Origin: Trichobilharzia szidati
Taxonomy: Eukaryota > Platyhelminthes > Trematoda > Strigeidida > Schistosomatidae
Assembly (NCBI GenBank): GCA_944472155.2
Contig: OX235273.1
Coordinates: 4,437,204-4,501,203, forward strand
Reading direction: 5' to 3'
Length of the DNA stretch: 64,000 nucleotides
Shown here: positions 54,641 through 64,000 of the stretch, in pieces
How positions within the stretch are numbered: position 1 is the stretch's first letter
How the letters are laid out: the number at the start of each line of letters is the position of its first letter
Made by a program: the position numbers and the translations under genes
The notes under the pieces: model-generated
The model's input: only the letters and a program-made list of their open reading frames with translations
Told to the model about the DNA's origin: nothing
Database searches by the model: none

Positions 54641-54897
54641 ACTTCAAGTGTTGATTTCCAGGGATCCTACCGATTTCAAGTTTGGATTCGCAGAGGTTGA
54701 AATTTATGGGTCATTGGATTCTATTCCCAGTGGCTAAATGATAAACCAGCTAGCCTCATGACCTGAGGGTCTTGGTCCCGATTGTTTTCGGCATTACAAC
54801 TGTTTACTTCTGAGGAGTCTCAAGGAGGGACGAAACAACTGTCCATTACTTCCTGCTGGTTTTCAATGGTTTTCTAACTGGAGTAAATTCGTGATCA
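54641..54897 (+). mobile_element. HHR-retroposon with inverted 5' tip
   Basis: Starts with the inverted terminus caagtgttgatttccaggga, then a plus body (gcagaggttgaaatttatgg), promoter cccagtggctaaatgataaa, and hammerhead region about 54806-54862 with ctgagga, gggacgaaacaactgtcca; stem II (gtct/ggac) is imperfect. The tail is truncated. Confidence 0.75.
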
Positions 54898-55122
54898 ATG
54901 TTGAAATTAAATACTTTTTTGGATAATGGGGTTTTCTTTAACTTAGAGGACTGTGTATGTGACATTCCACGAGCACTAGTTAGACTTATAACTACACAGG
55001 ATCTAAGACTTCTTTATTACAGGAAGAGGATATTCCATCCACCAAGGAGAATCGAGCGAATTAATTTTGAAGTGACTTTATTACGAAGCTTAGCTCTTGA
55101 CTTTATTAGATTTCCCAATTAA
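54898..55122 (+). CDS. Unrecognised 74-codon frame
   Basis: Starts MLKLNTFLDNGVFF and ends LALDFIRFPN; contains CVCDIPRALVRLI and a basic stretch YYRKRIFHPPRRIERI. No family recognised, no second copy seen in the window, and the start lies at the edge of an HHR-retroposon. It may be a fragment of an unknown element, an exon piece or chance. Confidence 0.25.
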   Translation: MLKLNTFLDNGVFFNLEDCVCDIPRALVRLITTQDLRLLYYRKRIFHPPRRIERINFEVTLLRSLALDFIRFPN

Positions 55123-55234
55123 AATTACTGTTGGGTAATTTTTTTGGCCCCACATATGATATGTGATTCTTAACTACCGTTTATCCTCAATTTGTCATAA
55201 GAGAGTTGAGTTACTCAAGAATAGGGTTGCAATA

Positions 55235-55640
55235 ATTGGAGAAGATTGGTACTTAAGGTGGATGAATGTTTTTAATGTGGTGTTGTGCCCCCTGAGCTGG
55301 TTGATTTGATCATGAAGCTTTCATTGTTCATCCTTCGAAATAACATCTTCAGCTCTAAATTCAGTGTGAACTCTAGTGCTTTATAAGTTTCTGTAAATGA
55401 AATCACTGTCTTTCCTAGTGATCTCAGATCTGATTGGTTGTCCTTATCCTTGTGTTTATTCCCATTGGTATCGATTGTTTTACTGACCTGATTTTTGGCC
55501 ATTTTTCCAACTTTTACCATGTGATTTATTCTTTGCTGATTGATAAATTTGATCTGTGTCAATAGATAAATCAGTTGAAGCAAGGTTGATCAGTGTACCA
55601 GGCTTCTTAGGAAGTCTGTAGTCATTTTAGGAGTCGAACT
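55235..55640 (-). mobile_element. PLE-B 3' end and terminal repeat
   Basis: Minus-strand codons STDLSIDTDQIYQSAKNKSH match the PLE-B C-terminus (INIDQIYQL in 50521-51440). The terminal part has gctgaagatgttatttcgaa then acaatgaaagcttcatgatc, the hammerhead-like pair of boxes. The RT and endonuclease parts are not adjacent; the next element (55925) is PLE-A. Confidence 0.7.
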
Positions 55641-55924
55641 AGGATCCACAGTAGTCTGTGAGTACTGATATGAAGGAATAGATGTGGTGTCTTTTGATGG
55701 CTGGTTTATTTTCTTAGATTCAGAATCAGTCAGTCGGATGTATACTTTGACTGATATAGCTCTTTTTGTAGTTGATAGAACCTATTTTGTCGAAAGCGTT
55801 ATTCTTGTCTTCATTTTCCTGTTGGCTACTTTGGTCTGTGTAGTGTTGAATGCCAGGACTCTCTGTGTGGATGGATTCAGTATTGGAGCCAGTGTTTAAA
55901 AAATATTCTTCAAGATCATTTTTG
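55641..55924. other. Unassigned, possibly PLE-B
   Basis: A 71-codon plus frame and a 68-codon minus frame overlap here; neither shows a decisive motif. On the minus strand it may continue PLE-B coding sequence. Confidence 0.35.
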
Positions 55925-56106
55925 TGTACCATTGATATAAGAATAAAACTTGTGCACTATGAGTGCATTATGGGTAAAATTTATTTTGATAAAGTCTCAT
56001 AGTTTTATACAGTAAGCAATATTTACCGATTACAACGTTTCGAGCACAATTTATACACTGCACATAATCATATTAAGGCATTAATCACACAACTTTCTAA
56101 CTTCGT

Positions 56107-56470
56107 TTATATAATTCCATCATTATTTTTCATCGCTTGACTTGATTGGTAGTAGTATTTTCCATATTTCCGGCATGAGTGATGAGTTGTTCCTATTGCA
56201 CGTGTTGCGTATGGACTGGATGAACAAGAATTCAGTAACCAACCTCTCTCAGTCAACCAAGCTTTATTACTCCTTAGAATTTGAACCTTCTCCCACCCTA
56301 CGCTGTGTGATTGTGCTTTGTTAATGCATGCAGCACAATTTCTGAGCTTTTTTTCTAAATTATTTATCTTCGTGGGATCAACCATTCTTACCTTAGCTAA
56401 ATTCTTATGTTCTGACAATCTGACTACTCCTGATCTACTAGTTTGACCTATGTAGTTGACTTAATTCACA
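56107..56470 (-). pseudogene. PLE-A GIY-YIG C-terminal domain
   Basis: Opens with a degraded CNDCELSQLHRSN (C..C, then YVG lost) followed by the open frame LSEHKNLAKVRMVDP, NNLEKKLRNCAACINKAQSH and KVQILRSNKAWLTERGWLLN. Parallel segments in the plus copies at 9400-9720 and 59115-59450 confirm the family. Confidence 0.75.
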
Positions 56471-56899
56471 GTCATTGGAAGGTATTTTTAAATTATATTA
56501 TTTTCTTTAATTGGGTCCACTGGGTCCTTCAACCTAAATAGCCTGTCTCTGAGTGAGTTTATAGGTTCAAATGTCACTCTGATTCTTGCTATATTAAGAA
56601 TCCTACTAAGTAGGGTCTCAGATGTCCCCTCCTTATATGGTATGATGCCTTATATTCTCTCTTACTTTTGTTAACATTACTACTTTCACAGTTATTTTTA
56701 TTTTGCACTAGGCCTTTTCTGATCTTCCCAATGAATTTTATAGGATGGATAGTTATTTGATACTAACGCTTCTTCTATCTGTTTTATTTCACCATTTGGG
56801 TCTCTTTTTGTACTACTTAGTGCTACTGCTCAGTTTGTTAGACATTTAACTAAGCCTGCCTTCACAAACAGACAACGAATGAGATGAATTGAAGTCTAA

Positions 56900-57430
56900 A
56901 TATCAATTAGAATAAGTTGGCTTTTTATAAGCACTACTGTGCAGTTTATCTACTTCCATTAGTTTTATTCGATAATCTAAGATAGCTAATTCTTCTTGTT
57001 CGTTTTCACATTCAAATGTGAATTTTATTCCCTCTGCTAGTGTCAAGAAGCTAGAGATATGTTCTGTTTTTAACACCCTGTGTGAAAGTGTCATCCACAT
57101 ATTTCCACCATATTTTCGGAGCATGATTAAACGTATTAAGAGCAATATTTTCCCAGCTGTCCATAAAGTTATCTGCTACGATAGGCGATATCGGTGATCC
57201 CATTGCTACACCTTCTGTTTGTCTATATATTTCACCCTAGAATTTAAAGATAGTAGATGTGAGACAGCATAACTGAATTCCTAAACTAGTTTCCTCAGTG
57301 AGCAGCTTCGTTCCATGAGTAGTTCAGGATCTGCGGTTGTCTCTTTTTTAACTACTTCTAAGGTCATATTGATTGGTATATTAGTATAAAGACTAGTTAT
57401 ATCAAAACTAACCATTGTTTCACCATTCTC
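56900..57430 (-). pseudogene. PLE-A reverse transcriptase core
   Basis: VSFDITSLYTNIPINMTLEV at about 57375-57420 (RT motif A), EGVAMGSPISPIVADNFMDS at about 57165-57225 (motif B), KYVDDTF at about 57085-57105 (motif C, both catalytic Asp present in one frame), then IKFTFECENEQEELAILDYR and AYKKPTYSN in the open frame 56903-57145. These are hallmark Penelope RT motifs. Frameshifts lie between motif A and B and after motif C, so it is a relic. Confidence 0.85.
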
Positions 57431-57744
57431 TTGTTGAATGCCATTTAGTTTAAATTTTCCAACGAGGTTTTGTCTGTGGCACCCAGTGCATCAGAAATCT
57501 TCGCGTCTGAGAATTTCGTGACCATTTAACTGAATGTTAGCATTGTCGATGAATTTTATCCGTCGGCATTATTGTAGCTGGATATAAAGATGAATAGCTC
57601 TAAACTTGACAGTTTCTAGTTGAAAAGCTGCCCTTAATTTACGCAGCAAATTACTCTGATCTTACGCCATCTATAAAGCAATACCATTGAGTCAACCAAC
57701 TGAGCTTGATATACTGTTGTATCTCCTTCCGCTGTTCCATATTA

Positions 57745-58000
57745 TATTATGTTATCTGATTGATGGTGAATAGCGGTGGAATCTGATGAACTGTCAGAAG
57801 TTAGAATTCATGAACCATTGCTTTTCATCTGTAGTAACTGACTAGTCACCTCGTTACTTGAAGGTCTTACTTCTGGACCCCGATAGAGTTACGGGTGCGT
57901 ACTTCTGAAGAGCCCCAATGTAGGACAACACAGCTATCCAGTAATACCTAGTTTTCAGCTGCTGTCTAAGGGATGTCATTCTCATTTGAAAATTAAAATT
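57745..58000 (+). mobile_element. HHR-retroposon, decayed
   Basis: gtcagaagttagaattcatg (body), cgttacttgaaggtcttac (promoter), then gcgtacttctgaagagcccc, aatgtaggacaacacagcta and tccagtaatacctag. The core ctgaaga is present but gaaa has become caac. Confidence 0.65.
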
Positions 58001-58589
58001 ATTAAGAGGAATATAAATGAACAACTGGTATGCACAAGTTCATGAGCAGCGTTTGGGTTATACTGGAAGGTAATAAACTGTTGACCTGAATGAATTCATC
58101 AGTCGCATTCTAGTATACATGAGCTTGAATAAACAAACCACTGCCTCGAATATGACAAAGATTATTAACTATATGTTAACTATTTCGCATTGGTTAGCAG
58201 TGCAATCAAGGAAGTGGATTTCATCCTATTTGGGACAGGTCAATCAGAAGTGCCCCTAGCCCCAATGGTATTGCCACTGTACCCATCGGTTCAAACACCC
58301 AAAGCGTTAATCAACAGGTCTCTGGGTCACGATCGTAGTTTTATTGAATTCCACATTTTCTGGTTTCATTAAAGTGTATAACTTCAAGTTTACTTTGGTG
58401 ATAGACAATATTTATTCAAAATCTGTTATACTACTTATAACCACTGGTAGTGGAAATGTTTAATTCACAACCAATCCGCTTGAATCTTACTCACTTAAAT
58501 CACAGACATTCATGATGTATTCTGCCGAATGATATCTTCATGCAATCATGCTTGCCTTCTTGGTCACAATTTACGATAAATTCGTTGTT
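58001..58589. other. No feature recognised
   Basis: A 60-codon frame at 58190-58372 has no recognisable motif. Otherwise nothing seen. Confidence 0.35.
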
Positions 58590-58800
58590 ATTAGATGGTT
58601 GAAGGCGATCGGTAGGAAGCCTTGCCTCACCTAGCTTTCGTACTGGTTGGCACTTATCAGCAAGGCGCATCTGCAATCACCTTGAAGGAACTCATACTCC
58701 TTCTGCCTGAGATTCGAACTCGAGTCACCCAGTGCTGCAGTTTGACACGTTACCACTGAGCAATCCGGGCTCGTGATTTACTTCCTGTAGGGCTGTATTA
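58590..58800 (-). mobile_element. SINE-C, tRNA-like
   Basis: The reverse complement has gctcagtggtaacgtgtc (A-box region) and gggtgactcgagttcgaatc (B box), then cctttaaggtgattgcagat-like codes and ggcttcctaccgatcgcctt. Clean tRNA-like ends; matches 27700-28025. Confidence 0.7.
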
Positions 58801-58837
58801 GATACTATATTTGATTGGACACTAACCAGAGTCATGT

Positions 58838-59747
58838 GTTATTGATATAAGTATAAAACTTGAGGTGAGATTTTATTTTGATAAATCACGCAGTATAATG
58901 ATAACTTAAATAAGAGAGAATATAAGGCATCTACAGTTATACCATATAAAGAGAGGACATCTGAGAACCTACGTGGTAGGACTTTTAATAAAAAAGGAAT
59001 TAGAGTGGCACTTAAGCCTGCAAACTCAGGAAGGAAGGACATGCTCTGTAGGTTGAAGGAACCAGTAGGCTGACCCAATTAGACAAAACAATATAATTTA
59101 CAAAATACCTTGCAATGACTGTGAGTGTGGTCGACTACATAGGTCAGACTTGTGGATCGGAGTTAGCCAGATTGTCAGAACATAATAATTTAGCTAAGGT
59201 TAGAATGGTTGACCCCGAGAATATAAGTAATTTAGAAAAACGCTCAGCACTAAACTGCACTTTATGCATTAACACACAACCACACAACAGGATGGGAGAG
59301 GGTTAAAATTCTAAGAAGTAACATAGGTAGGTGGAGAGAGAGATTGATTACTGAATCCTGGTTCATTTAGTCCACACGCAACACATGCAACAGAAATGAT
59401 TCAATGCAAATACCAGAGATATGGAAGATATTATTACCGCCAGTCAAATCAGAGAAGGATGGATAAATCATCTTAAAATTCTAATTTAATGCAAGTTCAT
59501 CACAACAGTCTAACAAGTTACTTAATATGATTATAAAAACACTCGTCTTATTTCCCATCTGACTGAATGTACATTATCCCATACTGATTTTATTCAAATA
59601 TCTAGTCAATTCCACACATGTATATTAATGAAGGAAAAAGTTGTGTGAGTAACTTGATATGATTATGAGTGGCAATAATTTGTGCTCGAAACGTGGTCAT
59701 CAGTTAATATTACTGCGTAACACTGTGTGACTTATCAAAAATAATAG
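58838..59747 (+). mobile_element. PLE-A, 0.9 kb, with inverted ends
   Basis: 58838-58903 (attgatataagtataaaact ... ttttgataaatcacgcag) is an inverted match to the element's own 3' end (about 59695-59747, attactgcgtaac ... cttatcaaaaataat). Between them: TVIPYKERTSENLRGRTFNK, KGIRVALKPANSGRKDMLCR, the GIY-YIG opening, LARLSEHNNLAKVRMVDPEN and RLITESWFI. Same protein end as 55925-57740. Confidence 0.8.
59115..59450 (+). pseudogene. PLE-A GIY-YIG domain
   Basis: VVDYIGQTCGSELARLSEHN contains the YIGQT box and the R.SEH helix; NNLAKVRMVDPENISNLEKR and CTLCINTQPHNRMGEG follow in the open frame 59115-59306, then ILRSN, GRWRERLITESW and CNRNDSMQIPEIWKIL in another frame. The best GIY-YIG frame in the window, still frameshifted. 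Confidence 0.8.
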
Positions 59748-59763
59748 TTCCATGGGTCTAGTC

Positions 59764-59975
59764 CTTTGTCTACTACAGGCTGAATTCTATCAGACAAGTT
59801 TGCAATGTGAGACGAGTGCCTACAGGCAGGAAACCGAAGCCAAGGCAGGACTTCCTGTCGTTTACCTCCAACCATCTAATAGCAACATTCCTGAGTATAC
59901 CGTGATGAATATCCACCTAGTGGCATGTTGGTTACATCGAAAATTTGATTGATGGAATTCTGTCTACGGTAAACA
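59764..59975 (+). mobile_element. SINE-C 3' part with inverted tip
   Basis: 59764-59795 (gaattctatcagacaagttt) is the inverted 3' tail of the family; from about 59835 a plus-oriented 3' half follows (gacttcctgtcgtttacctc, caaccatctaatag, catgttggttacatcg, gatggaattctgtctac). The tRNA-like head is absent. Confidence 0.6.
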
Positions 59976-60299
59976 AAGGACTAGACACAAGAAACACAAA
60001 TTCAACTCAGAATAGACAGTTTATATTTCACATATAAAAATGCCCCGAATAAAAGTGACAATCAAAATGAAAATATCACAAGGACATTGTCCTTGAAATG
60101 ATTTAATTATAATGAGATTATTGATTTTTCACATAGAATAATTCATTGAATTACAAAGGACTATTTATTGTACCGCTGTTATCATCATTACAGATATGTA
60201 ACATGTAACATGTTGGTCGATACACATGTAACCAATTTATTAATTATACATTAGGCTGATCAGGTCAATTCAGTTTTTTAATTTATTACGTTATCACCC
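59976..60299. other. No feature recognised
   Basis: AT-rich, nothing supportable. Confidence 0.35.
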
Positions 60300-61175
60300 G
60301 AAACATGATTTTTCACTCATCCATGTTGAACAGATCACGAACATATTTGCAGGATCATACAATCTCATTTTGTTTTTCATGGGCTCTATGCCTTCAACTG
60401 CATACATTATGGGAAGTACCATCAGCCCCAACGGGTTGATCTCTGCCGAAATCTCAGCACGGATACAGATGGCTAGTTTCGCATATGCCAGTTTACGCTG
60501 TCTCTGGTCTAGTAGACGTGATATCCGACTATCAACCAAAGGGTGGGTGTACTACTCAGCAGTCTTTGATCATAGGTGTCTGCGTTCTATCTCCCGTGTG
60601 AAGTGGTATAATAAGGTGAGCAATATTGAGGTTAGACTTAGGTCGAGTGCTAGGTAAGGAGGGGAAATCAATCGACATGGCTGTGAAGCTACATCGACTG
60701 AGATGGTTAGGACATGTGTTACGTATGCCTAGTCATTGCCTTTCTCGACGGGCAATGTTAGCTGATATAGGGTCAGGCTGGAAAAGAGCCAGCGATGGTC
60801 AAACGAAAACATGGTACCAGTCAATGAAATCCACAACAGTTAGTCTAAGCCACGTAGGAAGGTGTAGACTTCTTGGTTGGGGTCCTCGGGACGGTAAAAA
60901 CCAATGGTTGGAAACAATTGGTGACATGGCTCAAAATCGTTCTCAATGACAGCGCAGATGCATCCACTCCTTGTGACTTATGATTTCCAATGAAACTATA
61001 TTGCTCTTCGTTACTACTATTCCTTTGTCTCTCACCTCTGCTTACTGTCTCTATTATGCATTTCTTCTACTTTCTTCTCTTGCTTTGTGTGCTACATGGA
61101 GGGAGTGTGGAGACTTGAACTTCCGCACGTCGGTGTAAATGTCTATGTCGAAAATAGATAGACAAACAGACAGCA
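60300..61175 (+). mobile_element. LINE-d, RT C-terminal region and 3' UTR
   Basis: Best copy of this LINE. Frame 60370-60657 reads YIMGSTISPNGLISAEISAR, IQMASFAYASLRCLWSSRRD and STKGWVYYSAV, the post-RT YLGS-type region; then, after an internal deletion at VFDHR, CLRSISRVKWYNKVSNIEVR. Frame 60626-60949 continues RVLGKEGKSIDMAVKLHRLR, WLGHVLRMPSH and GWGPRDGKNQWLETIGDMAQ to a stop near 60947. The 3' UTR follows to about 61175. Clade not decided: a non-LTR element with an RTE/CR1-like C-terminus. Confidence 0.75.
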
Positions 61176-61555
61176 TACAATATGAACAAAATCAATTACA
61201 GGTCTCAAAATGTTTTGAATATACTTTTCACAATAACTCTGAGTTAAAGATAGAAAGTATAGGCAAAATAATTCCATAAATAATTTAAGTAGATGAATTA
61301 TTCAGTGTTAATTAAAGAGGCTAATAACTAGACAAGAGGGGTGAGAGTTCCGATTTCTTTTGGAAACAAGGATAGACTAGAGACGAAATACAAGATAGAA
61401 TAACAGAGTGAATTTATGCAGATTATGATGACGTGTTCAGGAGACTGGTGGTGATTAGTAAAGTAAAATTATAAGACAGACAAAACAATTAAGTATAGTA
61501 ATAATAATAATAACCGTAGTAATGACGGAAAAGTACATAGAATAACTAAATAAAC
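61176..61555. other. No gene; ATA/AAT repeats
   Basis: Short AAT repeats near 61498-61512 and AAATA repeats near 61550-61570; nothing else seen. Confidence 0.4.
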
Positions 61556-61771
61556 AAAATAAATAAATAAACGTCTATCCCTCTACGGCCAAGGCAGAAG
61601 TAGGGATTGTACATACTTCTTTTGTGTAGCATAAAGGTCTGGCTTAAAGTCATGAATCGCTGAGGCTTTCACTGTTTTTAGAAGTCTGTACCGAAGAAAA
61701 CGCGGCTGGCAAGTTAGCATGGATTCGGTAGATGATCTTAAAATAAAGTTCAGGGTTGGTAAAGTGACAGA

Positions 61772-61788
61772 AGTAGATCAGTCAGGTG
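61772..61788 (+). repeat. Target-site duplication, left copy
   Basis: agtagatcagtcaggtg; differs from the right copy (agtagatcaggtg at 62198-62210) by a short insertion. Confidence 0.65.
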
Positions 61789-62197
61789 TTGGTTTGTAGG
61801 GATTTGATTGGTTACAGGATTTTCATCATGAGCTGACATTAGTCAGAGAACCATTGGAAAACCTTAGGGTACTGGACAACTGTTTCGTCCTAGTTTGGGA
61901 CTCTTCATCAGTTCGCACCCTCCGGGCTTCGAACTCAAGACCTTCTGGTTACAAGGCAAGCTTATATACCATTAAGCCACTGGGACCCGATCCAATGGCC
62001 CATGAATTCTAACTTCTGCCATTTCACGACATAGCGCGACCCCTAGCCATTGTCTTCGGCGAGTATTTGTCCTCACACCCGACCTGCTGCACCCTACTGG
62101 TCACGAGTTCTCACTAGAACCCCAGATAATTACCTCCCTGAGTAGGGAAAGTCGCCAGTGAGCATCTCATTGATATTCAACTGTTGGTTTGTAGGGG
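61789..62197 (-). mobile_element. HHR-retroposon, full length, inside a PLE
   Basis: Minus strand. Both termini show ccctacaaaccaac: at its 5' end (about 62182-62197) as the tail of a preceding monomer, and at its 3' end (61789-61805). Body, promoter (ccagtggcttaatggtatat; gagttcgaagcccgg) and hammerhead (61867-61920: stem II and gaaa intact, first core base A) are complete. Flanking near-duplications show it moved by retroposition. Confidence 0.9.
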
Positions 62198-62210
62198 AGT
62201 AGATCAGGTG
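62198..62210 (+). repeat. Target-site duplication, right copy
   Basis: agtagatcaggtg, partner of 61772-61788. Confidence 0.7.
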
Positions 62211-62400
62211 TTCTAGAATAGAGCTTCGCACACACTTCCTTTCTCCCTTGTAAAACCATGCTGCTGGAATATGTTCTCGTATACGTGTGGAAAGCATTTT
62301 CTGGCTACGGTCAATGTACCTGTATTTGGTTACTTAATAGTGAATTCAACTGAGTAGGTGAAAATGAAAACTAAGTGGAGTGTTACGCAATAGACCAAAA

Positions 62401-62745
62401 CAATTACAGTTACCAGGATAGTGAGAGACACTGTCACTCTGTTTTTCTGTACACAGAAGTTGGATCAAAGTCTTCTTGGATAGGATTGGCTTTTGTGAAC
62501 CAAAATAACCATGGTTTTCTTTATGTATTGATTATTTTGAGGGCCTGACTAATTTCCACTGTATGTTCTGTGTCATCAACTTAGTGTTGTCTGGTGACTG
62601 CGCCGGAGAACATTTTGCTGCCTTTCATACGAAGACTTTTAGAGATGTACTTGGAGAATCTAGTAGACGCTCTCTTCTCAATCCTTCCTGCATACTTGCT
62701 ACCGCAAATGTGAGTGAATTGGTAAATGCATTTTGATGAATTGAC
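62401..62745 (-). pseudogene. PLE-E GIY-YIG endonuclease relic
   Basis: Minus-strand codons read KCIYQFTHICGSKYAGRIEK, RASTRFSKYISKSLRMKGSK and FSGAVTRQH at about 62590-62730; YAG replaces YIG. Closest to 29219-29480. The C-terminal part toward 62401 is unrecognisable. Confidence 0.65.
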
Positions 62746-62841
62746 ATGCTGAGCAGGATACTTATCTAATTTTGATTGACTTAACGAGAATACGGTGTTG
62801 TAAAGTGAAATGAATCCCCTTTATACGCCAGACAAGATATT

Positions 62842-63330
62842 ATCTCCAATATGAAGTCAGTACTACTCTATACGGATCAGAGACTTGGCGACACGCGGCG
62901 AACAAACTACAGACCTTCATCAACAGCTATCTTCGCTCAATACTACTCAAGATCAGATGGCCGGCCAGAAAAGATCAGCAATAGGGATCTCTGGAAACGA
63001 GCTAACCTAGCATGAACCAATTGTGTACCAAATTTGCGGGAAGAAATGCAGGTGGATCGGCTATACTCTAGGAAAACAAACCATCAAGTGAGTGGCATCA
63101 TACACCATGCTATAGCTCAACTGGAACCCGAATGGGAAGCAGCGAGTTGGTCGTCAGTGTGAGGATGACATGCAGGAGGACATGAAAACAATAGATGAAA
63201 GTATATGGGCCGACGTGGAGCCAGGTGAAAACGCTGACAGAGAACCGCGAACGCGATGGAGACGTGTGGCTGAAGCCCTATGTTCCTCTAGGAATTAAAG
63301 GAAACAACAGTAATAATAGTAATAAATAGT
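62842..63330 (+). mobile_element. RTE-a LINE 3' fragment
   Basis: Starts NMKSVLLYGSETW-like codons (atgaagtcagtactactc), continues kinetically unimportant, frame-broken NKLQTFINSYLRS and IRWPARKDQQ blocks, then ctatgttcctctaggaatta and aaggaaacaacagtaataat. 5' truncated; no clear duplication. Confidence 0.85.
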
Positions 63331-63858
63331 TACTCTTTTAACACTGAATAGTTCGTCTACTGACACCATCTATGGAATTTTGTAACCTGTTCTTTCCATC
63401 TATAACTCAAAGTCATTGTAGAAAGTGTGTTCAGACACCATATTGAAACCTATGAAGAGAATCGATGAAGTGAAACGAGCTCAAATGATCAAAACTGCAA
63501 ATATGTTCGTTCTTTCCTAATTCGAACAAATAAAAAGGAACCGGTTAAATGAAAGACAATATATATGCCTTTATCTACATCATTCTGTGCATTTATATGT
63601 ATGTATATATCCAACATTTACAGTCATTTAAGAGGATGATGATGACTAGCTAAACATTGAAACGTTTGCGTTTCTGCTTCTGAATTGAATTAACCTCAGT
63701 ATTTATCACACATGGTCGACAAGTATCAATCGTTTAGCTTTAGTTATGTTTTCTAAAGATAGTATTTGTCAATTAATATTTATTTCAGATTCAGCAATGA
63801 TGCTATGTAATATTCCTCGAAGAGTTGTCAGGCATTTTTGAAATCTCTCGTCACTTTA
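63331..63858. other. No feature recognised
   Basis: Nothing supportable. Confidence 0.35.
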
Positions 63859-64000
63859 GTAAGACAAATGATGAAGATCCTGAGTTCAAACCCCGGGGGT
63901 GCACACTGTGAAGAGTCCTAAACTAAGACGAAACATCTTTCCAGTAATCATAGGTTTTCCGGTGGTTCTCTAACTGATGTCAGCTCATAACGAAATCCGC
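63859..64000 (+). mobile_element. HHR-retroposon 3' half, cut by window end
   Basis: Promoter end gagttcaaaccccggggg, hammerhead remnant gtgaagagtcctaaactaag and gacgaaacatctttccagta (63905-63950; gaaa kept, 5' core altered), tail ctaactgatgtcagctcata. The terminus lies beyond the window. Confidence 0.75.

Larger units (their letters stand above)
55925..57740 (-). mobile_element. PLE-A Penelope-like element with RT and GIY-YIG
   Basis: The most complete PLE in the window, about 1.8 kb. The 3' terminal part (about 55925-56060) corresponds to the ends of the copy at 58838-59747. Then, in minus-strand coding order, come RT motifs (57420-56900), the linker (56880-56480) and the GIY-YIG and C-terminus (56470-56107). 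The 5' part of the element is missing and no flanking duplication is evident. Confidence 0.85.
61556..62400 (-). mobile_element. PLE-C endonuclease relic, interrupted by an HHR-retroposon
   Basis: Downstream part (62198-62350): YIDRSQKMLSTRIREHIPAA and WFYKGERKCVRSSILEHLI, a GIY-YIG remnant with R..EH. Upstream part (61560-61788): ELYFKIIYRIHANLPAAF and AIHDFKPDLYATQKKYVQSL, the PLE C-terminus. An HHR-retroposon sits between, exactly within the EHLID/T region. The two parts join naturally when the insert is ignored. Confidence 0.8.

Overview
This window looks like non-genic DNA from a schistosome blood fluke or a close trematode relative. It is AT-rich and packed with dead copies of elements known from Schistosoma: RTE-clade (SR2-type) LINEs, a CR1-like LINE tail, Penelope-like elements (PLEs) with GIY-YIG endonucleases, tRNA-derived SINEs, and a tRNA-promoter retroposon carrying a hammerhead ribozyme (HHR) like the published Smalpha satellite/retroposon. 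The species cannot be named from the sequence. I found no convincing host exon, rRNA gene or functional tRNA gene. One assembly gap (499 N) lies at 43664-44162.

Layout. 1-8.6 kb: RTE copies on both strands, an old inverted pair of HHR-retroposons, a CR1-like reverse transcriptase (RT) tail, the longest open RTE reading frame (5.3-6.5 kb, minus) and an RTE interrupted by an HHR-retroposon. 8.9-17.5 kb: a PLE, an LTR fragment, the longest but very decayed RTE (10.6-12.6 kb), and plus-strand RTEs at 14-15 and 16.4-17.5 kb. 17.8-26.4 kb: a PLE interrupted by an RTE with a clear target-site duplication (TSD), a small PLE with inverted ends, a PLE RT remnant, a SINE and a minus HHR-retroposon. 27-34.6 kb: a solo LTR, SINEs, inverted pairs of HHR-retroposons, a 105-bp-arm palindrome from a PLE terminal repeat, and a large AACT array. 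35-43 kb: a run of PLEs, two with inverted terminal repeats of about 270-315 bp, and the best-preserved ribozyme (37.35-37.41 kb). 44-55 kb: a partial LTR, RTE tails, HHR-retroposons and an inverted SINE pair. 55-64 kb: PLEs with recognisable RT and GIY-YIG motifs, a LINE tail, and a PLE interrupted by an HHR-retroposon with a TSD.

Local labels used here. RTE-a has a 3' end reading ggaattaaaggaaacaataat; RTE-b reads ggaacccaagggaacaataat; RTE-c is older and more divergent; LINE-d is a separate LINE tail. SINE-A and SINE-B share a tRNA-like head and differ in the tail; SINE-C has another head. PLE-A to PLE-E are groups I recognise by terminal and endonuclease sequence.

How the pieces relate. 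LINEs and PLEs supply RT and endonuclease; SINEs and HHR-retroposons have only pol III-type promoters and must borrow enzymes. The SINE-B 3' tail matches the RTE-b 3' end, pointing to its partner. The recurring unusual theme is inverted (minus then plus) copies in HHR-retroposons, SINE-C and PLEs, alongside head-to-tail monomer junctions in HHR-retroposons. I read this as reverse transcription of multimeric, ribozyme-bearing RNA with twin or template-switched priming; that is inference.
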